The notes beneath the pieces were generated by a model. That model was not told where the DNA came from and did no database searches. It worked only from the letters and a program-made list of their open reading frames with translations. DNA of 61,420 bases from Microvirga arabica (GTDB lineage: Bacteria > Pseudomonadota > Alphaproteobacteria > Rhizobiales > Beijerinckiaceae). Shown piece by piece: positions 8,603 through 17,048 of the stretch (position 1 is its first letter; the number at the start of each line of letters is the position of its first letter). The translations under genes and the position numbers were made by a program. Location: NCBI RefSeq assembly GCF_016811235.1, contig NZ_JAFBID010000032.1, positions 1 to 61,420 on the forward strand, read 5' to 3'.

Positions 8603-11121
8603 TGATCGCTAAAGCTCTATCCCGCTTCAGAAATAGCCCTGATCGCGAGCATGAGATGAGCCTTAACAGGCTTATCCTACTAATTGTGATTGTGTCTTAC
8701 ACGTTTTGGGCCAACTCCTCGGTACCGAGGGAAGCCTTGATCAGCGGCACCATATTCGCGCTTATCTCTACCGGGATCGCAGTTCATATCTTCCTCTGGC
8801 CACAGCGGTCAAAGGTTCGGCGTGTGGTCGCAATTGTAAGTGACCTCGCCACCGTGTCTTGTCAGATGCGTTTCGTGGGGGACCCCTCATCTATCCTTTT
8901 TCTGCTGTATCTATGGATCACATTCGGCAACGGGTTCCGCTTTGGAATCCGCTTTCTCTATATCGCAATGACAGTTTCAGTCATCTGCTTCGTAGCGGTA
9001 GCCTACACGACACCGCGATGGCATGATGACATGTACCTATCTGCAACCATGTTGCTTAGTCTGATCGCACTTCCTCTTTATACAGGTACGCTGATCCGTA
9101 AGCTGTCCAACGCCAAGGCTCAGGCCGAAGCGGCCAACCGAGCCAAGACGCTTTTTCTGGCCAGCGTCAGTCATGAACTACGCACCCCGCTGAACGCGAT
9201 TATAGGTCTATCCAGTCTCATGGCCAAGACAAACCTCGACGTTGAACAGCGTGGCTTCGTCGCTACCATTGGTGCTGCTGGTGACGCTCTGCTTCGGCAA
9301 ATCAACAGCATCCTAAACCTGTCTCGCGTTGAGGCAGGTCAGATGCCCGTTGAAAACGTCGATTTCGATTTACTGGAAGTCTTATCCACCGCGCGAGCGA
9401 TGGTGCTCAGTCAAGCTCAGCAGAAAGCACTTCGGCTCACCATCCACGTCGCATCGTGGACACCATTGCAGCTTCGCGGTCCAAAACATCACCTCGAAGA
9501 GATTTTACTGAACCTCCTAGGCAATGCGGTCAAGTTTACGGAAAGTGGATATATCACGCTCTTCGCCCACCCGGTGATCAGGGATGAAAAGCTGTTCATT
9601 CATTTCGGCGTATCCGACACAGGCATCGGTATTGCCGCTCACGCTACTGACAGAATTTTCGAGAGCTTCACTCAGGCAGACGATACCATCATCAACCGCT
9701 TCGGTGGCACTGGCTTGGGCCTGTCAATCTGCAGGCAACTGATCACGGCCATGGGTGGTGAGATCGGCGTCAATAGTCAGGAGGGCCATGGCAGTTCCTT
9801 CTGGTTCACTCTCCCGTTCAGCAGCTTGGATCAAAAAGACCTAAGCCGACAGCTGTCACGGCTCCCTCCACCACTTCTGGTTTGCTCAAACGCGGATCTA
9901 GTGAGCAACCTTGCTTCGCGTCTCAGCGACAAGGGCGACACCCAGGTTGTTAGCACGCTCGTGGACGTAAAGGAGCATGCGCACGTAAGCCGCACAGGAG
10001 AGCAGTTGGTATTCTACTACAGCGATTTACCAGAAGAAGTTCTGGTGGCCGAGATTGCAAGCGCGAACCTTTCGGTTAACCCGATCATAATACGTCCGGA
10101 ATCCTCTCGGATCCCCTCAAACGAGGGAGTGATGCGGTGGTCGAGCAGCGTACTACCGGTCGATTTCAGCTTGGAAGAAGCACAGGTCGGAACCGTTGCG
10201 GCGGCTGCCCAAACATCTTTGGCGCAGCAGCTGTGGCATGAGCCCAACAAAATCGAGCTTCCTGAGGCATCTAGGCCCCTCTCGATTCTGGTCGCAGACG
10301 ACAACTCAACGAACCGGATGGTAGTCTCGAAAATCTTGGAGCGTGGAGGACACTCCGCACATTGCGTCGCGAACGGAGAGGATGCGCTCAACGCGCTTGA
10401 GACGGGAAGGTTTGATCTCGTCATCATGGATATCAACATGCCCGTTATGACGGGCATTGAGGCAACGAAACTCTTCAGGTTTACGGAGCCACAGGGCACC
10501 CGCATACCCATCATTGCTCTGACGGCAGATGCAACGCCCGACGTTGTGGCGCGAACCGTCGAGGCAGGAATGGATGCTTGCCTGACAAAGCCAGTGCAGC
10601 CGGTGACGCTTCTCAGGACCGTCGAAGAGAAGGTTGGCTTCCAGCCAAAGAACCTAACCGCCATCGACAGCGCAAAGCGGAACATACCCCCTGTTGATCA
10701 CACGTCCTTGATAGACGAGTCTCTTCTGGGAGAACTCGAGCGACTGGGAGGCAGAGACTTCGTTTCAGATTTGGTAGAGGAGTTCGTTTCGGATGCCGAT
10801 GGTCTCATCACCGAATTGCGAACGGCCGCCGAGTGCGGAGACTCCCACAGGTTTCGCCTTGAGGCCCACGGGTTGCAAAGTGCATCAGCGAACGTTGGAG
10901 CAAAGATCGTGCATGAGATCTGCGTAGGTTGGCGAAAGATTACGAGCGTGGAACTGACGTTCAATGGACCTGAACAAGTCGAGCAACTAGCGGCGGAACT
11001 CGAACGAACCCATCACGCACTAAAGAGGTATCTTGCTACCAAGAGCCTAGATACGAGCCCTGCGAGACGTGTTCAAGAACAGCGCAACGCAAGAAGCAGT
11101 TTCCGAGATGCCGTTCCCTGA
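8602..11121 (+). CDS. rpfC: RpfC-type hybrid sensor histidine kinase
   Basis: Membrane-bound DSF receptor candidate. An N-terminal input domain with about five membrane segments (25-165) keeps RpfC-like features such as GDPSSILF, LWITFGNGFRFG and LIALPLY. It is followed by HisKA (H191 in SHELRTPLN), HATPase_c (NLLGNAVKF, DTGIGI, GGTGLGLSI), a less conserved stretch (about 420-555), a receiver (D610 in MDINMPVMTG, K663 in LTKP) and a C-terminal Hpt domain (H756 in AHGLQSASANVG). The same order is known for Xanthomonas RpfC. The GTG start shares its first base with the TAG of the regulator gene, so translation is probably coupled. Together with rpfF this forms a signal-synthase/receptor set. 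The Hpt may pass phosphate to the receiver of the GGDEF-EAL protein (inference). Confidence 0.9.
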   Translation: MIAKALSRFRNSPDREHEMSLNRLILLIVIVSYTFWANSSVPREALISGTIFALISTGIAVHIFLWPQRSKVRRVVAIVSDLATVSCQMRFVGDPSSILFLLYLWITFGNGFRFGIRFLYIAMTVSVICFVAVAYTTPRWHDDMYLSATMLLSLIALPLYTGTLIRKLSNAKAQAEAANRAKTLFLASVSHELRTPLNAIIGLSSLMAKTNLDVEQRGFVATIGAAGDALLRQINSILNLSRVEAGQMPVENVDFDLLEVLSTARAMVLSQAQQKALRLTIHVASWTPLQLRGPKHHLEEILLNLLGNAVKFTESGYITLFAHPVIRDEKLFIHFGVSDTGIGIAAHATDRIFESFTQADDTIINRFGGTGLGLSICRQLITAMGGEIGVNSQEGHGSSFWFTLPFSSLDQKDLSRQLSRLPPPLLVCSNADLVSNLASRLSDKGDTQVVSTLVDVKEHAHVSRTGEQLVFYYSDLPEEVLVAEIASANLSVNPIIIRPESSRIPSNEGVMRWSSSVLPVDFSLEEAQVGTVAAAAQTSLAQQLWHEPNKIELPEASRPLSILVADDNSTNRMVVSKILERGGHSAHCVANGEDALNALETGRFDLVIMDINMPVMTGIEATKLFRFTEPQGTRIPIIALTADATPDVVARTVEAGMDACLTKPVQPVTLLRTVEEKVGFQPKNLTAIDSAKRNIPPVDHTSLIDESLLGELERLGGRDFVSDLVEEFVSDADGLITELRTAAECGDSHRFRLEAHGLQSASANVGAKIVHEICVGWRKITSVELTFNGPEQVEQLAAELERTHHALKRYLATKSLDTSPARRVQEQRNARSSFRDAVP

Positions 11122-11435
11122 TATGGAGGCGGAGGAAAAGCTCACGTAATGGAGACATGTCTTCACGCAAGTTGATGAAGACGAACATCGGTCTTTCGTG
11201 AGGATCAGAAAGGGCCATGGTCGTACGTGTGCAAAGCGGCGCTCGTAGCGGCGCGCCTCATTCTACCGCAGCACTCATGTTGTTCAAGAATACGATAGGG
11301 CTCGGGTCCAAAGGCTACCGAACGGGCTACCCTTTTCGCCCGCACAGCTGCTGATTGTCACTGTCGTGCCGTCACTGACCACTCTGGCATAGTTGGCCTA
11401 TATCTTCTCCAACATCGTCTATGGCTTGAGTCAGA
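11122..11435. other. no recognisable gene between rpfC and the IS3 element
   Basis: I see no supported gene here. Nothing on the left side of the element continues the alcohol dehydrogenase gene cut on its right side. Confidence 0.5.
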
Positions 11436-11499
11436 TGGTCTGCCTCCTGAAAATTGATCCTCCCTGAAGTATGGCTTTTGAGCCGAAGGAGGATTGAAG

Positions 11500-11778
11500 A
11501 TGGGCAAGAAGAGGCACACGGCCGAGGAGATTGTTTCCAAGCTGCGACAGGTGGATGTGCTGACGGCACAGGGCCGGACGGTGGCGGAAGCCATCCGGCA
11601 TATCGGCGTGACGGAGGTCACGTACTACAGGTGGCGATCCGAGTTCGGCGGGCTGACGTCCGACCAGGTCAAGCGGCTCAAGGAGCTCGAGATGGAGAAT
11701 GCCCGATTGCGCCGGGCCGTCTCGGATCTCACCCTGGAGAAGCTGATCCTGAAAGAGGCCGCCTCGGGAAACTTCTGA
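11500..11778 (+). CDS. IS3-family transposase OrfA
   Basis: A small HTH protein (92 residues) that binds the element ends. It starts at ATG 11500, six bases after AAGGAGG. The N-terminal HTH_8 type sequence RHTAEEIVSKLRQ...VAEAIRHIGVTEVTYYRWR is followed by a leucine-rich coiled coil (LKELEMENARLRRAVSDLTLEKLILKEA) and ends at GNF. OrfB lies in the -1 frame and overlaps its end, as usual for programmed -1 frameshifting; CTGAAAGAG near 11750 is a candidate slip region. Confidence 0.9.
   Translation: MGKKRHTAEEIVSKLRQVDVLTAQGRTVAEAIRHIGVTEVTYYRWRSEFGGLTSDQVKRLKELEMENARLRRAVSDLTLEKLILKEAASGNF
11722..11778 (+). other. overlap region of IS3 orfA and orfB with candidate -1 slip site
   Basis: The end of orfA and the beginning of the orfB frame overlap here. 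CTGAAAGAGG at about 11748-11757 offers an A-rich slip point for the -1 frameshift known from IS3 elements. No strong downstream structure was identified by eye. Confidence 0.3.
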
Positions 11779-12634
11779 GCCCCGCCCGCCGTCGCGCCTG
11801 TGTGGAGCACGTAATCGCCAAGTACGGCGTCTCGGAGCGGCTGGCCTGCCGGGTTCTGGGTCAGCACCGCTCCACCCAGCGCAAGGTTCCCAAACAGCCC
11901 GAGGATGAGGCGGCTTGACGGCCGACATCATCGCCCTGGCCACCCAGTATGGCCGCTATGGCTACCGGCGCATCACGGCCCTGCTGCGGGACGCCGGCTG
12001 GGGCGTGAACAAGAAGCGGGTCGAGCGAATCTGGCGGCGGGAGGGGCTGAAAGTGCCACAGAAGCAACCCAAGAAAGGTCGGCTCTGGCTCAATGATGGG
12101 TCGTGCATCCGACTGCGGCCGGAGTATCCCAACCATGTTTGGAGTTACGACTTTGTCGAGGACCGCACGCATGATGGCCGCAAGTTCCGCATGCTCAACA
12201 TCATCGACGAGTTCACGCGCGAATGCTTGGCGATCAGAGTGAACCGGAAGCTGAAGGCCGTCGATGTGATCGACGTGCTCTCGGACCTGTTCATCCTGCG
12301 GGGTGTTCCGGGCCATATTCGGTCCGATAACGGCAGCGAATTCGTGGCCAAAGCTGTCCGTGAATGGATCAAGGCTGTGGGAGCCAAGACGGCTTACATC
12401 GAACCGGGCAGTCCCTGGGAGAATGGCTATTGCGAGAGCTTCAACTCGAAGCTGCGGGACGAGCTGCTGAAAGGAGAGATTTTCTACACGCTCGAGGAGG
12501 CAAAGGTGATCATCGAGAGCTGGCGTCGGCACTACAACACGGTGCGCCCGCACTCATCCTTGGGCTACCGGCCACCTGCACCAGAGGTCGCGGTCCATGC
12601 GTCACCGCTGGCGCCACGGCCAACCCCGAATTAA
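11757..12634 (+). pseudogene. IS3-family transposase OrfB, frameshifted
   Basis: The first segment, in the -1 frame of orfA, reads LLSPARRRACVEHVIAKYGVSERLACRVLGQHRS and stops at a TGA near 11920. The continuation TADIIALATQYGRYGYRRITALL is in another frame. It then runs to the TAA at 12632-12634 with the DDE core: YDFVEDRT (first Asp), IRSDNGSEF (second Asp) and SPWENGYCESFN (Glu). The slip is near GATGAGGCGGCTTGACG, where relatives read through as DEERLTADII. Since this break is additional to the orfA/orfB frameshift, the transposase is likely dead unless the second shift is also recoded. Confidence 0.8.
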
Positions 12635-12668
12635 CATCACACACGGATCACCCACATGGGGCAGGCCA

Positions 12669-13347
12669 TATTGCGGACGGCACGAACCAGGCCGTCGAGC
12701 GCAATGGCCTCTGCCGGTGGGTTGAAGCGTGGGCTGAGGAAGGTCTCGATGCAATGGGTGATCGCATCCATTCCGGTCGCCGCCGTCAAGGCCGGGGGCA
12801 GCCCGAGCGTGAGATCCGGGTCGCAGATGGCGCGCTTTGGGATGAGGTGGGGAGAGATAAATCCGAGCTTTCGGCCATCCTCCAAGGTGATCAGGGCCGC
12901 CCGGCCGACCTCGCTGCCTGTCCCGGCCGTGGTTGGAATGGCGATGAGCGGGGCCACGGCCGCTGAGATCTTAGGAATTCCGCCAAGAATCGCCGCATAC
13001 TGCTCCAAAGGTCCATCGTGCGTCGACAGAAGAGCCACACCCTTGGCCAGATCGATCGGGGAGCCGCCCCCGATGGCAATCAGGCCATCGCAGCCGTGGG
13101 AACAGTAGAGATCCAGCGCGGCCATCACTGCGCTCTCCGTGGGGTTCGTGGGCGTACCGGCGAAGACCGGAATGTGCTGCCCTGCAGAGAGAACACTTAT
13201 CAGGCGATCGACCAAGCCGACGTGCGAGATTCCCGCATCGGTAACGATGAGGGGCATCCTGATTCCAAGCTCCCGCAAATCGTTGCCGACGTCCGACAGG
13301 GCGCCGGCTTGGAACCGAATGGTGGTCAAATAGGAGATCAAAGACAT
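12669..13347 (-). pseudogene. iron-type (group III) alcohol dehydrogenase, 3' part lost
   Basis: About 226 residues of an Fe-ADH family protein (normally about 380) start at ATG 13347 behind GGAGGAGCAGGG. Seen are the NAD-binding GGGSPIDLAKGVAL, the IPTTAGTGSEVGRAALI stretch, and the metal-site stretch CDPDLTLGLPPALTAATGMDAITHCIETFLS with Asp and His ligands. The frame then runs into the right end of the IS3 element and ends after nine foreign residues. The remaining C-terminal region with the last metal-binding His residues is absent from the window. Such enzymes reduce aldehydes or oxidise alcohols, or act as maleylacetate reductases; substrate unknown. Confidence 0.88.
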
Positions 13348-13711
13348 CCCTGCTCCTCCGTTCCGGTTGCGTTGGGAGCGTCCGCAGGCAACATTCTGCC
13401 GCAGCGCGCCCCTGCTTCAGGTCCAGCATCACGCGAAAGCGCCCATGAGATCAATCCACTTTGGTTCGAGGTAACATCTGATGTGGAGCGACTTGAACTC
13501 CTCCCTCGCGATGTCCGAGCATCGACGTTACGTTGCACCTGTATCTGCGGGCCGAACACCACGACCACTCCGGCAATTCTCCATGTGAGTTGCCTGACGC
13601 CCTCGGCAGTGGCCAATGCCCCCTGGTAGAGTTTACTTGGCTACACCTATTCAAGCACTATGTTTCGAACCTAGCCGAGCATCTGACCAATATCCTGGAG
13701 AGAACAGCGGC
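13348..13711. other. divergent intergenic region
   Basis: About 360 bases lie between the truncated alcohol dehydrogenase and the SDR gene on the other strand. Both promoters should be here. I see no gene or clear operator. Confidence 0.4.
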
Positions 13712-14461
13712 ATGCCGATCACTGATGCTTTTGCCCCTCGTCTATTCAACGGCCAAACCGTTCTGATCACGGGCGGCACAAGCGGAATCGGCCTTGCCTG
13801 CGCTAGGGCCTTCCGAGACTTGGGCGCCGATGTCACAGCGACAGGAGCGAGGGAACCCGAGCGGATGCGAGCGGCGGACGACGAGACCAATGCAGGGATC
13901 TCGTTTACGGTTCTCGACGTCCGTGATGGTCGGTCAATCGACCACCTGCTCACGCAGTTCAACCGCTTGGATGTCCTAGTCAATGCCGCAGGCGTAATCC
14001 GCCGTGACATGGAGCACGACCCGGAGGTCTTTGCAGACGTCATCTCGGTCAACCTGACTGGTGCCATGCGGGTCTGCTCCGCGGCGAAAGCAAAGCTGCT
14101 CGAAACCAAGGGCTCGGTGGTCAACGTCGCGTCCATGCTCACCTTCTTCGGCGGTCCTCGGGTTCCTGCCTACAGCGCCTCGAAGGGCGGCGTCGGCCAG
14201 CTGACCAAGAGCCTCGCCGCCGCATGGGCGGCCGACGGCATCCGCGTCAATGCCGTCGCACCGGGCTGGATCGCGACACCTCTCACGCAGGCACTCCAGG
14301 ACGATCCAGAGCGCAGCCGCCCTATCCTCTCCCGCACGCCTATGGGCCGCTGGGGCACCCCAGAGGAAGTGGCTGGCGGCGCCATCTTCCTGGCCTCGCC
14401 CGCGGCTCGGTTCGTGACGGGTGCCATCCTGGCCATCGATGGCGGTTATCTGACCATGTAA
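13712..14461 (+). CDS. SDR-family oxidoreductase
   Basis: A classical short-chain dehydrogenase of 249 residues. TGGTSGIG (20-27) binds the nucleotide, NAAG follows at 91-94, and the catalytic set is S141, Y154 and K158 (YSASK). PGWIATPL and the C-terminal AIDGGYLTM are normal for the family. The start at 13712 is chosen because a GGAGAGA lies upstream and the Rossmann motif then begins near residue 20. It is followed after 29 bases by a cupin gene on the same strand, probably one operon. Substrate unknown; a hydroxyacid, polyol or sugar-derived alcohol is possible. Confidence 0.88.
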   Translation: MPITDAFAPRLFNGQTVLITGGTSGIGLACARAFRDLGADVTATGAREPERMRAADDETNAGISFTVLDVRDGRSIDHLLTQFNRLDVLVNAAGVIRRDMEHDPEVFADVISVNLTGAMRVCSAAKAKLLETKGSVVNVASMLTFFGGPRVPAYSASKGGVGQLTKSLAAAWAADGIRVNAVAPGWIATPLTQALQDDPERSRPILSRTPMGRWGTPEEVAGGAIFLASPAARFVTGAILAIDGGYLTM

Positions 14462-14490
14462 ATACAGCAGAGCCCACAGGAGCAGATCGC

Positions 14491-15036
14491 ATGTCCAGCT
14501 CAGAGACCACCTCCCCCATTACACCGGTGAACGACAGGTGGGTGCCCTACCGGCATCCGCAGCCTAAGGACTCCCCGCCGGAGCTCGTAGTCCCGAACGC
14601 CATTCCGACGGACGAACGGATCTGGGTTCCTGTAGAGGAGAACGTGTGGTTCCGCCCGCTGCTCCTTGCAACTTCGCGCGGATACTGGATGAACCTTCTG
14701 CGCGTGCGAAAGTCAGGCGTGCTCTCGCGCCACCGCCATCCGCAACCAGTGCATGCGTTCGTGTTGAAGGGAGAATGGCGGTATCTCGAGCATGACTGGA
14801 TTGCGACCGAGGGCTCCTATGCCTACGAGGCTCCCGGTGAGACGCATACGCTCGTCGTCGATCCGCACGTCGAGGAGATGATCACCCTGTTCCAGGTGAA
14901 CGGTGCCATGATCTATGTCGATCCGGATGGCAATGCGACCGGCTTCGACGACGTCTTCACCCGCATCGAGAAGTGCCGGGCACATTATGCGAAAAACGGC
15001 CTCGGCGCCGACTACATTGATCAGTTCATTCGCTGA
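14491..15036 (+). CDS. cupin protein, 2,4'-dihydroxyacetophenone dioxygenase family
   Basis: A single-domain cupin of 181 residues. Metal-binding candidates are H81 and H83 in SRHRHPQPVHAF and H119 in GETHTLVV, which correspond well to the three-His iron site known for 2,4'-dihydroxyacetophenone dioxygenase. That enzyme splits a C-C bond next to a keto group, giving 4-hydroxybenzoate and formate. Many relatives have no tested activity, so the substrate here is open. ATG 14491 has AGGAGC upstream. It is co-directional with the SDR gene before it and convergent with tctA. Confidence 0.78.
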   Translation: MSSSETTSPITPVNDRWVPYRHPQPKDSPPELVVPNAIPTDERIWVPVEENVWFRPLLLATSRGYWMNLLRVRKSGVLSRHRHPQPVHAFVLKGEWRYLEHDWIATEGSYAYEAPGETHTLVVDPHVEEMITLFQVNGAMIYVDPDGNATGFDDVFTRIEKCRAHYAKNGLGADYIDQFIR

Positions 15037-15066
15037 GATCGAGCCTATTCCCATTCATCGGAGGCG

Positions 15067-16566
15067 TCAGCCCTCCCGCGGAATGGCGGCCTGCCGGGAG
15101 CGCAGCGCCGCCAGCAGCACCGGCACGAACCAGACGAGCAGCGTGGCCACTCCGAGCCCGGCCGCGATGGGCCGCTCGAAGAACGCCAGGAAGCTCCCAT
15201 CCGACTTGATCATGGAAGTCACGAAGTTTTCCTCAAGCATCGGGCCGAGCACAATGCCAAGGATGCAGGGAGCGACCGGAATGTCGTTCTCCTCCATCAG
15301 GAAGCCGAGCACGCCGAAAACCAGCATCACGGCCACGCCGAAGGCGGAGTTGTTGATGGCGAAGGCGCCCACGATGCAGAACATGAGGATGCACGGCATC
15401 AGGATCTCGCGCGGGATGCGCAGGATGGTCCGGGCCCCTTTGATGGCGGCCCAGCCCAGAGGCAGCATCACGAGATTGGCGAGAATGAAGATGATGAACA
15501 CCGCGTAGATGTACTGCGGGTTCTCCAGGAAGATCGTCGGCCCCGGGTTCATGTTCTTCAGATAGAGCACGCCGATGACGATGGCGGTGATGCTGTCGCC
15601 CGGAATGCCGAAGACAAGCGCCGGTACCCAAGCGCCCGCGAGGGCCGCATTGTTCGCCGACGTGCTCTCGACAATGCCTTCCACGTGTCCTTTCCCGAAC
15701 TTTTCGGGTGTTCGGGACAGCCTCTTGCTGACGGCATAGCTCACCCAGGCCGCGATATCAGCGCCTGCGCCCGGCAAGGCGCCGATGATCGTGCCCAGGA
15801 CGTTTCCGCGCACCTGCTGGCGCCAGTACTGCACGATCATCCGGCCCCAGCCGCGGAAGAGATTGCCTACGACGGCCTGCGGCGTGGCTTGCACGCTGCG
15901 CGAGATCACGAACCGGAAGACCTCGGACACGGCGAAAAGGCCGATCATCGCGGCGATAAAGTTCACACCTCCGGTGAGCTCGGTGTTTCCGAAGGTGAAA
16001 CGGGGCACGCCGGCAGGATTGTTCAGCCCGATGGTCGAGACGAAGAGGCCAATGAACAGGCTGACGAGGCCTTTGACCGGCGACGCCGTGCCGATGAACA
16101 CGGCGCAGGTGAGCCCGAGCAGGGCCAGCCAGAAATACTCGAAGGAGCTGAACTGCAGGGCGACCTCGGCGAGAACCGGAGCGGACAGGATCAGCACCAC
16201 TGTCCCGAACAATCCGCCGATAACGGAGAAGAGCAGGTTTGCGCCAAGCGCAATCTCTCCTTCGCCGTTGCGGGTCATCGTGTAGGCCTCGTCGGTGTAG
16301 GCCGCCGAGGCGGGGGTTCCCGGAATGCGCAGCAGCGTACCCGGAATGTCTCCGGCGAAAATCGCCATGGCGGAACAGGTCACCATGGCCCCAACCGCCG
16401 GGACGGGATCCATGAAGAAGGTCACCGGAACGAGCAGCGCAATCGCCATCGTCGCGGTCAGGCCCGGAATCGCACCGACGACGAGCCCGAATATGGCCGC
16501 GAGCAGGATGGTCACCAGCACGGACGGCTGGAACACGAGGCCGAAAGCGGTCGTGATCGCACTCAT
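15067..16566 (-). CDS. tctA: tripartite tricarboxylate transporter, large membrane subunit TctA
   Basis: A 499-residue protein with about 11-12 membrane segments. Seen are the family features GAIPGLTATMAIALLVPVTFFMDP near the N-terminus and GALPGAGADIAAWVSYAVSKR in the middle, both typical of the two TctA half repeats. Length is as usual for the family. It is last in the order tctC-tctB-tctA on the minus strand, 12 bases after tctB. With the periplasmic TctC it imports carboxylates using the ion gradient. Substrate not predictable from sequence. Confidence 0.93.
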   Translation of the reverse strand: MSAITTAFGLVFQPSVLVTILLAAIFGLVVGAIPGLTATMAIALLVPVTFFMDPVPAVGAMVTCSAMAIFAGDIPGTLLRIPGTPASAAYTDEAYTMTRNGEGEIALGANLLFSVIGGLFGTVVLILSAPVLAEVALQFSSFEYFWLALLGLTCAVFIGTASPVKGLVSLFIGLFVSTIGLNNPAGVPRFTFGNTELTGGVNFIAAMIGLFAVSEVFRFVISRSVQATPQAVVGNLFRGWGRMIVQYWRQQVRGNVLGTIIGALPGAGADIAAWVSYAVSKRLSRTPEKFGKGHVEGIVESTSANNAALAGAWVPALVFGIPGDSITAIVIGVLYLKNMNPGPTIFLENPQYIYAVFIIFILANLVMLPLGWAAIKGARTILRIPREILMPCILMFCIVGAFAINNSAFGVAVMLVFGVLGFLMEENDIPVAPCILGIVLGPMLEENFVTSMIKSDGSFLAFFERPIAAGLGVATLLVWFVPVLLAALRSRQAAIPREG

Positions 16567-16578
16567 GGCATCACCGGG

Positions 16579-17037
16579 TCAGGGCCCAAGGAGCCCGAGT
16601 GGCAGGGGAACCCGCAGCAGGCCGCCGAAGGTCTGCTGGATCAGCATCGTTGTAGCGATCGCAGCCGCTGCGGCGATCCACCAGCGCACTCTCATCATCA
16701 TCAGAAAGATGAGGAGGACAAGGATCGAAACCGGGACGAAACCGATCGTCGACGCGGTCAGGATGTAGGTCATGACCAGACCGACGACGACTGCCAGCTT
16801 CGTCCAGGAATGGTGCGTGCGCGCCCAGTCGCTCCAGACCACCGCGCCCTGCCAGTGCCGCAGTCCCGAAGCGACCAGCACGACGCCGCACCCGCCAAGG
16901 CCGACGGCGATGAGCATGGGGAAGACGGCTGCGCCGTATTCCTGCCCCGGAATGGCCGGAAGCGTCCTCGCATAAGCAAATGTCGCAATCGCAAAGGCGA
17001 GGAGCAGGATGCCGATTACCGCATCATTGACGCGCAT
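16579..17037 (-). CDS. tctB: tripartite tricarboxylate transporter, small subunit TctB
   Basis: A 152-residue membrane protein with four hydrophobic segments, starting MRVNDAVIGILLLAFAIATF, with the poorly conserved sequence usual for TctB. It lies 11 bases after tctC and 12 bases before tctA. No separate promoter is visible. It forms the small membrane part of the transporter. Confidence 0.88.
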   Translation of the reverse strand: MRVNDAVIGILLLAFAIATFAYARTLPAIPGQEYGAAVFPMLIAVGLGGCGVVLVASGLRHWQGAVVWSDWARTHHSWTKLAVVVGLVMTYILTASTIGFVPVSILVLLIFLMMMRVRWWIAAAAAIATTMLIQQTFGGLLRVPLPLGLLGP

Positions 17038-17048
17038 CGGGACAGCCT

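Larger units (their letters stand above)
11436..12668 (+). mobile_element. IS3-family insertion sequence
   Basis: About 1.23 kb with orfA and orfB on the plus strand. The left end reads TGGTCTGCCTCCTG and the right end, on the minus strand, TGGCCTGCCCCATG, both followed within some ten bases by GATCC, so they are imperfect inverted repeats. The bases beside the ends (AGA left, TAT right) do not form a target duplication. The gene cut at the right end does not resume at the left. This points to a deletion or rearrangement at the left side after insertion. OrfB carries a frameshift, so the copy is probably inactive. Confidence 0.85.
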
